Origin: Craspedostauros australis
Lineage: Eukaryota; Bacillariophyta; Bacillariophyceae; Mastogloiales; Achnanthaceae
NCBI GenBank assembly: GCA_026770025.1
Contig: JAMXDE010000009.1
Location: 372,001-436,000 of the forward strand
Direction of reading: 5' to 3'
DNA length: 64,000 nt
Shown here: positions 23,185-32,954 of the stretch, piece after piece
How positions within the stretch are numbered: the stretch's first letter is position 1
Layout: every line of letters begins with the position of its first letter
Program-made: the position numbers and the translations under genes
Notes under the pieces: generated by a model
Told to the model about the DNA's origin: nothing
The model's database searches: none
What the model saw: the letters and a program-made list of their open reading frames with translations, nothing else

Positions 23185-23988
23185 TTATCCTTTGTTCGAA
23201 GATCTGCTCGAACAATCGTTGACAGCCTGCTTCATCCGTTCCGCAATCTTATCCTCGACCCGTTTAAGGTTCTTGGAAGCATAGAACCAAAAACTCTCCA
23301 GGCGTTCCTTCTCCTTCATCAGTCGCTGTGATTCCAAAATCTGGCAGTGCGCTTCTGCAGAACGCGATGGTACGCTGAGGTGTTTGTAAAGACCAGTGTG
23401 GGAGGCGCCCACCTGCACGTACATCGTCAGGGTCTCCATCGACATGCCCTTCTCGACCAGTTCCACGATATCCTTGCGCGCGTCGGCGCCGAACGGATCG
23501 TGACGCCCATCGTGCCAAAACCCGAATGTCGTCACCAGCTCGCCGTAGTAGGCGTCAATGTCGCCACCCACAGCAGCGTAGATGCGGCGCACGTACAGCT
23601 CGTTCATATCCAACTGGGGATCGCTGCGGCCGATCGATTTCAAGGCACCGCGCAAGAGGAGCCGGAACTGGTTCATATCGGCATGCTTGCCCCATTGTTT
23701 AACATGGCGTTTCACAGCCAGCAGGCCTGCATCATCGCATTCCTTCCAATATGTGCGAGAATCAAGGGGCAAGGGTGACGCGTAATATCCATCCAAGGGA
23801 TGAGATGGTGGCACGGGTGGTGCTGGTGCTGGTACTGGTTCTGGTTCTGGTGCTGTTCCGCCATTGCAACCCATCAAGAACCCGATCGAAAAGGCAACAA
23901 AGAGGGTAAGGACATACTCATCACAATACCAAGCTTTGGCCTTGTTGGCATTGCGCAGGTTACGGATCTTGTGCTTGGCGGTCAACAT
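23185..23988 (-). CDS. Unknown single-pass membrane protein, tandem copy 3
   Basis: A 267-residue paralogue from the ATG at 23988 (MLTAKH). The membrane helix (VLTLFVAFSIGFLMG) is followed by a Pro/Ala/Glu linker (PEPEPVPAPAPPVPP) that the other copies lack, then the shared domain: SIGRSDPQLDMNELYVRRIY, GGDIDAYYGELVTTFGFWH and DPFGADARKD. The C-terminus is longer and Ser/Lys-rich. The core is almost identical to copy 1 while the ends differ, which suggests gene conversion between the outer copies. Function is unknown. Confidence 0.78.
   Translation of the reverse strand: MLTAKHKIRNLRNANKAKAWYCDEYVLTLFVAFSIGFLMGCNGGTAPEPEPVPAPAPPVPPSHPLDGYYASPLPLDSRTYWKECDDAGLLAVKRHVKQWGKHADMNQFRLLLRGALKSIGRSDPQLDMNELYVRRIYAAVGGDIDAYYGELVTTFGFWHDGRHDPFGADARKDIVELVEKGMSMETLTMYVQVGASHTGLYKHLSVPSRSAEAHCQILESQRLMKEKERLESFWFYASKNLKRVEDKIAERMKQAVNDCSSRSSNKG
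23397..23668 (-). repeat. Near-identical block shared with tandem copy 1
   Basis: Partner of the block at 20571-20842; 272 bases with nine differences by eye. The shared segment is bounded by divergent coding sequence on each side. Confidence 0.85.
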
Positions 23989-24639
23989 GATGGTGAATTC
24001 AGAGGGCTGAGGGCTGATGATTATGTGGTGGAACGAGCGTGTGATTTTTGAGTGCCACATCACGTCTTTTTCGCAAAGCGCTGCATTGTCTTGTACCAGG
24101 AATGCCTCAGCACAGGACGAAGGCACAAGCATTCCGCACCAAAACCTCAAAATCCCTCCATCGTGGCGACTGCTTGTCACGTGGAATGAGCATAGTACCA
24201 AACTTGGAGGGAGTTTGATACAGAGTGCGACTATCAAGGAAAACTCGAGTGTCCACCAAGCATGGATACAGAACAACTCCTAAGCTCTGCGCAAATGTTT
24301 CATTCGCAGTACTTTTGCGACGTGCACATCAGCAGCATTATGGCAGGAATATTCGGCTGCATTCCAAGGTACCTTGGATCCATAGTATCAACATTGGATC
24401 GAGTTCAGGTCATTTAAATCTGGTAGAATAGATACTAACGCTTGAGTACGTCAGAGTGCTCTACCCAACAGCAGTTGGAACGTATTGAGTGTCCAACCCC
24501 CATAAAAGAGCATGATTCTGCCCAGGATGGTCGCCTCTCTGGAGTATCAACGTTCAAGGAGCATCCGCTGTCTCTCTAGCGCCGGCAAATCCAATAGTGC
24601 AGACTTGTGGCAGCAAGTGTAGCATTAATTGCACCCGAT
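23989..24639. other. Upstream region of tandem copy 3
   Basis: About 0.65 kb between the copy 3 start and the 3' end of the carrier gene, both on the minus strand. No gene or repeat was recognised. Confidence 0.5.
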
Positions 24640-27090
24640 TCATCCAATAGTAATGGAATAGACTTGCGACAAGTCCGGACCACTGACACCGAAGTAGGTG
24701 CGGAACACATCGTACAAGAGAAACTGCCCAGCAATGATGGATCCCGCCCAGACGCACCGGCTGCCCAACCCGCGGAACAAGGATCCCGGACCATCCGTCT
24801 GTACCATCTCGATGCACCCTTCCACAACGCCCAACGATCGACCATCCTTTGAGTTTTGTGCCACGTAGGTGAGAACAGAATCTGCGGGTTGCGAAACGAC
24901 AGAGGACAGGCAGCCTGACCAGGCGCCGGCGATCAAACTGACCAGCAGGGCAGTGGCGGTGGTGTCGCGCAGCATGGGATAGACGTGGAAGATGGCATCG
25001 CAGGCACGTTCGAAGGCCAAGAACTTGACGGAACCAAATATGACCTGACGCGCCAGCAGGGATGGCAAACCGGCGTAGCTCGATTGGAGTCCGATAGATT
25101 GCAAAGTTCCGATCAATCCCAACGGCTTGTACTGCTGCGGCTCGGCCACGACACGGATACGTGCCGCTTCCAACGGCGTGAGGCCAAGGCTGGCAACAAC
25201 GGCGGCCATGGCACCAGCGACAAGAGCAATGTCGTTGGCATGGACCATTGCCTGTTCCGGAGACAAGACGGTGTGGGCGAGCCATCGTTTGGAGAAGGTA
25301 TAGGTTGGGTAGACGGACAGTCCGTACCAGAAGTAGCCGGCGATGGTGGCCTGCGCGCCCGTCAGCAGACCGCCGATACCTTCCTCCTTGACGATTTGCG
25401 TAGCTCCAGTCCACAGATTTGGCTTTGGAGATTCCAGTGTGGCAGTGCCATCTGTGGCAGCCTTCGTCGTGATGGCCTCCGCAGAGACGATTCCGAATTG
25501 TTCCGGATTGGTCTGCGCTTTGGTCTTGACGACATCTAGAGGGATAACGACGGAATGCGTTAACGCGCAACCGGTGGCACCGCTGATCCCGAAGAGGCCG
25601 TAGATGAGGGGAGAGTAGGCGGGAAGGTCCCGGATGAGAGGCGAAGATGCCAAGGGACCGAAGGGTGTTGCGACGGCCGTCTGCCCGAACTCCTCTTCTA
25701 TGCCCACCTCGAAGAGCTGCAAGGGTGGATCGATAGTGAAGACTGTCGATGCTGCTGCTGAAACCGATGCGGAGGCAATGGAGGACACGCCGTTATATGC
25801 GTTGCTGCCGCCGGATGCCAACCTGGTGGAGATGAAGCGCACCTGATAGTCCGACGATAGGAGACCGTTGATGGATGTTGATGATTGGCTTCTGGCAGAT
25901 TTCGTTTGCGTGGCTGGTGTCGTTGGCGAGAAAAGCGATTTGTAGATGGCTTGCACAGATGACGAAGACGACGATGACGACGATGATGTTGACATCGCCG
26001 TGATCTGACCGAGGACGGTGACTGGTTGCTGGGATGGCGGAAGCATGGCAAACAATAGCGCAATTTGTCTCATGATTTCCTCCCCGTCCTCCTCCTGCTG
26101 CTGCTGTTTGCTGCTTAATGAAGCGGACGATGTGGCAGCATACTTGTCCATCAAGAGCTGCGCCAACACGCTGTAGCAGTCCCGTATCGTGCGCGGCTTG
26201 TCAGGTTGCTGCGATTGAGGCGTGGCTCTCAACTCCTGCAGCAGAAAGTCCTTGACTCCAAGCTGCAAGGATTCTGCGAAATTTCCAAAGATGCGTCCCT
26301 CACGGCTGACCTGCTCGTCTTGTGATAGCAGTGAGATGGACTTCTTCTGTTGCTCGTACCAAGAGCTGACGCCAGCATCGTATCGGATGAGGAACCTGGC
26401 AAGGTACGTGGCAAAGTAGGCCGGGACGACCATGCTGCCCGTCGTGCTAGTGCCTGTTTGGGTGAGGCTTTGCCACTTGCCGTCTGCAAATTGCAGGCCC
26501 TCCAGCGACTGCTGCTGCGATGATGACTTGGAGGCAGCATCCGGTGCCGCTGCTGATGCTGCTGCATCGGATCCAAGGGCGAGAGCAAAGGGAAGCAGTC
26601 CCATGACCGACAAGTTACGCATCGCATCTCGTCTGCTCAAAGTGGTCACACGAGGATTCGAGCTTGCAGATGGATCTGTGCTGTGATGTTCGTTGCTGTG
26701 GGATGAAGCAACAGCATCAACGGGACGCCCCCGCGTCTGCCGTTGCGAATGTCCCGTCTGCCTCTGCTCCTGCTTCTGCTGGTGATTCAGTTGCCCATCC
26801 CGCTGTTCCTCCCATTGATCATGTGAATGGGTTGATGCGAATCGCCGAGGCAAATGACTTTTGCCGGATGTTGGTCGGTGGCCACCCCGAGCAAATGGCT
26901 GTGTTTGCGTCTGTATCGATGGATTGGAGAAGGCGCGGCATGTGATAGCCGAACTTCTGCACACGGTGACAAGGGTAGCAGTCGCCACAATCCATGGCAG
27001 CCGTCTGCATCGGCGTCGATGTCGATGTCGGCTTTTGCGACTCTTCGTGGACCGCAAGGTCATTGATTGGCTGCCGCCGTTCGTCTCCAT
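24640..27090 (-). CDS. Mitochondrial-carrier-fold protein (phosphate-carrier-like) with plastid-type leader
   Basis: A single 816-residue frame. The C-terminal part (about 490-816) has the three-repeat SLC25 layout: GATGCALTHSVVIPLDVVKTK in repeat 1, TPLEAARIR in repeat 2 and QPADSVLTY in repeat 3, where the usual basic residue is lost. The THS..PLD start and the LFRGLGSRCVWAGS segment most resemble phosphate carriers. The N-terminus has a basic region, a hydrophobic segment (LPWIVATATLVTV) and an AF-type junction (CRAF), suggesting plastid import. A second RR-hydrophobic motif (SRRDAMRNLSVMGLLPFALA, near 152-171) resembles a twin-arginine signal. Residues 190-490 are a region I do not recognise. 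Transport of phosphate or another anion across a plastid membrane is an inference; a mitochondrial location is possible. Confidence 0.8.
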   Translation of the reverse strand: METNGGSQSMTLRSTKSRKSRHRHRRRCRRLPWIVATATLVTVCRSSAITCRAFSNPSIQTQTQPFARGGHRPTSGKSHLPRRFASTHSHDQWEEQRDGQLNHQQKQEQRQTGHSQRQTRGRPVDAVASSHSNEHHSTDPSASSNPRVTTLSRRDAMRNLSVMGLLPFALALGSDAAASAAAPDAASKSSSQQQSLEGLQFADGKWQSLTQTGTSTTGSMVVPAYFATYLARFLIRYDAGVSSWYEQQKKSISLLSQDEQVSREGRIFGNFAESLQLGVKDFLLQELRATPQSQQPDKPRTIRDCYSVLAQLLMDKYAATSSASLSSKQQQQEEDGEEIMRQIALLFAMLPPSQQPVTVLGQITAMSTSSSSSSSSSSVQAIYKSLFSPTTPATQTKSARSQSSTSINGLLSSDYQVRFISTRLASGGSNAYNGVSSIASASVSAAASTVFTIDPPLQLFEVGIEEEFGQTAVATPFGPLASSPLIRDLPAYSPLIYGLFGISGATGCALTHSVVIPLDVVKTKAQTNPEQFGIVSAEAITTKAATDGTATLESPKPNLWTGATQIVKEEGIGGLLTGAQATIAGYFWYGLSVYPTYTFSKRWLAHTVLSPEQAMVHANDIALVAGAMAAVVASLGLTPLEAARIRVVAEPQQYKPLGLIGTLQSIGLQSSYAGLPSLLARQVIFGSVKFLAFERACDAIFHVYPMLRDTTATALLVSLIAGAWSGCLSSVVSQPADSVLTYVAQNSKDGRSLGVVEGCIEMVQTDGPGSLFRGLGSRCVWAGSIIAGQFLLYDVFRTYFGVSGPDLSQVYSITIG

Positions 27091-28022
27091 CTTCTGCTCT
27101 TTCTCTGTCTTGCTCTTGGACGACTCATGCGGCTCCTCCTGTTTCCGTCAACTTTGATGAGCAACTCAATGAGTATGCTGGTATTGTGTTCTTCGACTGT
27201 GGCTCGTACTCTTCGATGGTGTTGCCTGCATCCTCTATCGCTGCCTCTCTTCTTCCCCCAGTCTTCGTCCTCGACTTGTGCTTCCACAGAAAGAGGCGTG
27301 TGACTTCGAATGGAACAGAGTTGAGTTGATGCGCGAAGAAAGAAAGGAAGAAACGGAGATCGTTTGATTTGTCGGCAGATGGCCGATTCGGGCGAAGCCT
27401 GGTGTTGCGTTGTTGGTGATGTCGTCACCAAAGACATCGAACAGAACATGATATGACGTGTCATGACGTGTTACAGCGAATCACAGAGTGATATTATCAG
27501 GTGGATGATGTGCCTTGATTGATTTCTTCTTCGCGATTCTTCATGTTGATGTTCATGGATCCGAACGCCACTTTCGGGGGAAGTTGAAAAGGGGGATCAT
27601 CATCACCCCTTCATAACATCCCCTTTTACTCCTCTTCTTTGGTCGTGACTCGTTGAGATGACATCAGTCGTGTTTCGTGTATTCGAAACGTTTTCCGTCT
27701 TCCACTTCACCACCGTTCATGGCTCATCACTCACACACACGCGACGACCGTATCCACAGCCATCAACATCAAGACAGGCACACTGAACGTTAACAACAGC
27801 AGCACTCTCGACACTCTTGTGAAAGACGCTAACCAACTCCAGTCTGTCAATCGCCAAGAGAACTCAAACATAGACTGTGCCCATCCCGTGCACATTGCTG
27901 CTCACCTTTTCATCGTCTAACCTCGGGTTCGAAGCGCCCCCCACCGTTCATCGTCAAGACCAATTCCCAGACATACCAACACCAACACCCACATCCACAT
28001 CCACATCCATCATAATACCACC
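27091..28022. other. Divergent promoter region
   Basis: About 0.93 kb between the divergent carrier (minus) and small plastid protein (plus) genes. An imperfect inverted pair, AAAAGGGGGAT near 27590 and ATCCCCTTTT near 27619, could form a hairpin or bind a regulator. No gene was seen. Confidence 0.5.
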
Positions 28023-28855
28023 ATGGCATCCACCACCATCTGCCTGCTCCTCGTGCTGTGCATTGCCAGCACAGCGGCTTTCGTCACGAAGCCCACGGCC
28101 GCATTCCGCGCTGCCGTGTCTCCCAGCCACATGCTGCCACCGACAGAGATGATTGCCTCCGCCATCCAGCAGAATTCCATGCTCATTTCGACCATCGATT
28201 CCGACATTGCCAGCATTCCAACCAACGAGTTTGCCACCGTTTTTGCTGGTGGAATTGTGAGTGCAATCCAGATCCAATCCAAGACGCTGCATATCAACAG
28301 TGCAGCGCCTTCCGACAGCGATGTGGAAGTTGTGCTCCTCTATCGAGTTCCTTGTATCATCGGCGCGATCGTTCATTTGCGAACTATGTGCACGTCATTG
28401 CGATGTGCCAAAAATGTGCTGGACACTCATCCATTGAAATCAGATTTGCAACATGCCTCTCATCCATTCCTTCCATCGTCTACATGCATTGCATTCCCAC
28501 ATCATACCATATTGAATGAAACGCCAAACAGGCCGTCATGGCTGGCGGACTCCTGTCGACGATCATCGTCGGCTTCATTCTCGACTCCAATGATCTGTAC
28601 GCACCCGTGGTCACCGAATCGTATGCGCAAGATGAAGAATTTATGAATGAATTGACTGACGAGGAGCGTCGTCAGGCCGAGGAGGCCTTGGCCAAGTACC
28701 GAGAAATGAAGGGTGACATGGAAGGCGCTGCAGCACTGAGACAAAAGGTCACTGCCGACGAAGCAGAAGCGGCGTCGAAACCTGCACCGGTTGCCAAAAC
28801 AACGGTCGTCAAGAACACACCGACGGATATGTTCAGTGACTACGGAGACAACTAA
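28023..28855 (+). CDS. Small plastid-targeted membrane protein, 2 exons
   Basis: Exons 28023-28256 and 28532-28855 join in phase 0 at GTGAGT and ACAG (185 aa). The N-terminus MASTTICLLLVLCIASTAAF is a signal peptide ending at an AF junction, followed by a Ser/Lys/Arg-bearing transit segment. The two exons together build one hydrophobic segment (FAGGI then AVMAGGLLSTIIVGFIL, about residues 74-95). An acidic helical part (DEERRQAEEALAKY) and a Lys/Thr tail ending in SDYGDN follow. It is probably a thylakoid or envelope protein. The family was not recognised, and no catalytic motif is visible. Confidence 0.78.
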
Positions 28856-29217
28856 ATGGTTTGGCGTGCAGGGGGGTAGCGCCGTGATGCTCCAATGTGT
28901 TGGCACGAATCGTACCATAGTTTGTAATCCATGCAATTCGGCGAAGACGATCAAGGAAACCAACAAGCAAACAGCACATCAACATCATGAATAAACTCAA
29001 TGAACGCACGCAGCGCGGCAAAGAGAACGATGAACCTACCCGCATCTATTCGCAACCATTTGTGACGCGGCCTTGTGCACTGAGTTTGCCTCTTGAACTC
29101 TTTGTGAGGAACTACTTACTATGATACTTACTCTACCGTTCTAAAAAAGAAAACCGTCATGCTCTAATTTCGCACTGACACACTCGTGCGGACATCGTGG
29201 ACTGGAATGAAATGCCA
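28856..29217. other. Convergent 3' region
   Basis: A 362-base gap between the 3' ends of the small plastid protein (plus) and the kelch-BTB gene (minus). No gene was seen. Confidence 0.6.
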
Positions 29218-31929
29218 TCATTCCTGACTGTTGCTGCTCGCATTCATCGATGCCGCATTGTCCTGTTGATTGCGCGAAAAATGACGGCAGATCGATTGCA
29301 ATTGCAGAGCATTTGTTTTGCTCGATACATGCAGAAGGAAGTCCAATGTCTCTGCGCACACCATGGGCTGCAACACCGTCTCACAAATCTGCTTCAGATG
29401 ATCCACCATGAATCGGTCGGCAAGTTCCAAAATCTCCACGATCTGATCAATGTCGGCGCCATACCGTTGCATTGATTGCATGCTGTAGTTGCTGCTGGCG
29501 TCCATCTCGTTCGGGTTGATCGCCGCGCTTTGGCTGTCGCTCTCGTTGCCATTGTTGCTCGGGTGCTGTTGTTGCTGCAGCTGCAGTGCATGCAGACGCT
29601 GCTGTTCAATGCGAGGTATCTTGCCCGTATAGATGTACTCCATCAGGGCCAGAAAGGCTCCGTAGGAACAGTCCTTGATCTCGATCTCCATCGAATCCTG
29701 CTCCCGAAAGCCGGCCATGAACATGGCGCGGAAGCAGTCGGAGACAGAAGACAGTATCATCTTGTGACCGTGTATCTGCTGCCCTTGCACCAAGAATGTC
29801 ACATCCGAGAATTCGTCGTTGTTGTAGAAGTGCTTCAGTCGTCTTTGAATCAGCTGTAGGCTGCAGGGTTCCAACACCGTGGCGTGCTGCGGCGGATCGG
29901 TGTCCAGAACGTAGAAGTCATTTAAGTAGTCTGATCCGCACGAGCCGCCAAAGATGTAGATCTTGCGACCAACCGCAGTTGCTGTATGACCAGCACGCCG
30001 CCCCGGCCCACGCCCGTGCACCATGACGGTTGGAACCGTGTCCTGATCGTTGGGATTGGGCGACACGCCATGCGAACCCAACGGAGGTCGGGCTGCAACC
30101 GACATTTCCTCAGATTGCCAGTTCGTTGAGCCGCCACCATGCCTGCTTGCGTCGCCCAATATCGGCTGTCCAGTCGCAGATCGCTGCATGGTCTGCGCGT
30201 AGAGTCAATGGATCAACGACGCAACGACGCAATGAATCGATCATTCAATCGAGTACAGTGAACACCAATTTTTGAGCGGTTGGCGGTGTCATGTTTCGTT
30301 CACTCAGTGTTTAGAACAGGAATTGGGGCACAGATACCAATTTCTCTCTCGAGGTATGAGCAGAGTCCTCCGCAAGCGCACAGCATGCCGTACTCGTTCA
30401 CGTGCTTGGGATTGATCCATCAACCAGATCATGCGTGCATCGAGGCACTGTTGCGCAGGCACTTCAAATCCTTCTGCCAACGAAACAATAAAGCACAGCA
30501 CATCAAAATAAAGCACCACATTGCGAAGCACTAAACGCAGAACTCACCATCTGTTTTCGTGCACCCATACCGCCACTGCGAGATTGGGAGTCGTAGTATC
30601 CACCATAGCTCCAGGTCGGATCGTAGTCGTCATGATCCATGTGATGGTGGTGATGATGGTGGTGGTGATGATGATGATCTCCATCCTGGCGGTGTCTGGC
30701 ACCCGCCGCTGAAGGTTCGTATTGCGTCACATCCAACCATGCCATTTCGGATCTATCCAGTATCTGCAAGTCTTGGAAGCACTTGGAGGATGTGCCGCTG
30801 CCACCGAAGAGGAAGAGTTGCCCGCGCAGTGCGGTCAGTGTCATGCCGGCTCTGGGGTGTGGTAGGATGCCACCGGCCTGAGCACATGTCCACGTGGATG
30901 TCTCGGTGTCCAGGATATGGATATCGTTCAACCGCTCCGTTCCATTCCTGTTCGCGGCCAATCACGAGAACGAGCCACCCATGTTTGAATAGAATGAGCA
31001 CGATTTTTGTAATGGTAAGAAACACGTCAAGCAGCAATGTCTGTAGTCGCGCAGCCGCAACAGTGGTTCACGCATACTATTGCACTCGAACATAGGGCAG
31101 TGCATCACGCATCATCATCATGAATATCCGTGCATTCGTGGGTTGTGCGACCACCGCTTCGCCGCACGAACCCAGCACCAGCAATGAGTCGCACAAGTCC
31201 ACACATTGCATACAGTCCTCTACTCGCGCGCAGGACGTACCATCCGCCAAAGATGAAGAGCTCGCCAGTGGATTCCAGCACGGCGCTAGAATGGTTGGCA
31301 CGTTGCTGCGGTGCCTTCCCTGTGGTCTTCACCTTCCTCCATACCAAAGTCTTCGTGCACAGAGCATGCAGATCATTCAGGTACTCTCGCCCATTGCCTC
31401 CACGAAAGACGTAGACCTCATGCTTGGATGGCACGAAGTCAGCGCTGTGCATGTTGCAGGGACCCGGCGGTGTGCCCTTGACGTCAGGTTGCCACCATCG
31501 CAGGAGGGTGCTGCCTTTGGAGAGATCCAAGACGTGCATGTCCGACGCGGCCAGGGGTCCCGTCCCCATCCAACCCCCAATGATGATGATGCGGGCGTTG
31601 TCGCTGTCATCTGGATCCACCGCCAGTGTTGCGGAGTGTCCGTTGCGGCCCGGAGGTGGGGTGCCCGTGACCATGATGGTTTTGTCGCCGAGGTAGGCCT
31701 GCTCGCTGGTGACGCGGTGGGGACGGATCCATCTCTTTTCCGCCAACGAATACAGCAGCAACGTGAGGTGATTGCGCCTTCCATCGTATCCGCCGAAGCA
31801 GTAGAGGTAACCGTTGAAGTGCGTGACCGAGTGGTTCTTGATGGTGGGAGCCGCGCTGTCATCGCTGGATGGGTGGGACGTCTGTTCCGCCCATCGCATG
31901 GACCATATCGAATCCTCAGAATGCTGCAT
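29218..31929 (-). CDS. Kelch-repeat BTB/POZ protein, 3 exons
   Basis: Exons are 31929-31241, 30947-30548 and 30192-29218. The first junction restores a perfect kelch motif (FIFGGW|NGTERLNDIH), and all phases agree (687 aa). Kelch blades recognisable by GG and a later Trp occur through residues 30-455 (YCFGGYDG, IIIGGWMG, VFRGGNG, LFLFGGSG, YIFGGSCG). The BTB domain starts near 485 (DEFSDVTFLVQGQQIHGHKM) and is split by a Gln/Asn/Ser-rich insertion before a BACK-like helical end (ILELADRF). Such proteins commonly act as cullin-3 substrate adaptors, although the kelch-then-BTB order is the reverse of animal KLHL proteins. A run of 12 His lies between two blades in exon 2. Confidence 0.88.
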
Positions 31930-32954
31930 GATGCTGGCTGTACTGGTATTGTGGCAATTGGATGGCGCTATGAACGGCCTGAGACGCTCTGCTGTTTTCG
32001 TTTCGGGTTTGTGATAGATTGACTGGCTGATGGCTTGGTTGATTGGTTCCTTCTTTGGTGTGATCGCTGTTCTGGTTCCTGCCAGCTGTTGAGCTGCTCA
32101 ACGTTATTCAACGGTGTTGTCCCTCTGCGATGTCCCGCTGCGATGTCCAAGGTGATGGCTGTGATGGTGCCACGATTGGAGGTGCGCCTTGAGCGTGCCC
32201 TTCCTTTGGTTCGCGCAGCTGCCACCCGTCTTTGCTCTCACTGCTTCTCGGAAGTTGAATTCACAAGGAGCAAGGCTGTTGCGAAGTCCTCACTTTGGCG
32301 AGGTGAAGTCAGGGCACTCGATGCTGTTCTCAGCCAAATGTCACGAGACACAAAGGCACAATCGTGGAGTGTGCAATGGACGCTTCTTTCGCTTCCTTCA
32401 CGCGAGGGTTCTGCCTTCAGTTGATCTCCAGTTTGGATCAAGCTGTATTAGTGGGTCGTACGTACGACTATCCAGGCGTGGTGTGTTGGTCACTTGCCCT
32501 CCTCTCTGTGTTGTGGCTGTGGTTGTCTTTGTTGTCGTCTTTGTCGTCGTCTGTCTCTTTATGTGCGGTTTGCTTCGCGCTGCTCCTTGCGCTTGTGGTG
32601 TTTTTGTCGTCTCTCGTTTCTGACTTCTTGTTCCGTGTTCGATGGAATGTTTGCGTCTTTGGGTCGTGAGTGACTCACTCGAATGTTGTTGCAATTGATT
32701 CCCCTACATTCACCGAGGTTGACTTGGCTCGTACGTCTTCACACCACTCACCCAGACCCCCCGAACAACCACAATGCAATGAAGCCAACAGAGAAATCGA
32801 GCGTCGGCGGATCGCAGGCAATAGCTATTCTAAAGTAGCGTTGATCGTTATTTGTGCATCACCAAGGCATCGCGCTGCATCGCATCGCTCTTGCATTCAT
32901 ACTAGATAGTCCGTACTAGTAGTACTCCACTAGAGTTGAGTAGAGTGGAGTAGT
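31930..32954. other. Upstream region of the kelch-BTB gene
   Basis: About 1.0 kb. The adjacent genes are both on the minus strand. GT/TTG-rich sequence lies near 32515-32620. Open frames there are low-complexity and were not accepted. Confidence 0.5.

Noticed and set aside
9301-32930. Repeated AGTACTCC words at 9301, 9681 and 32921
   Set aside because: Short words in unrelated intergenic regions. A few exact 8-10-mers are not enough to claim a shared regulatory site.
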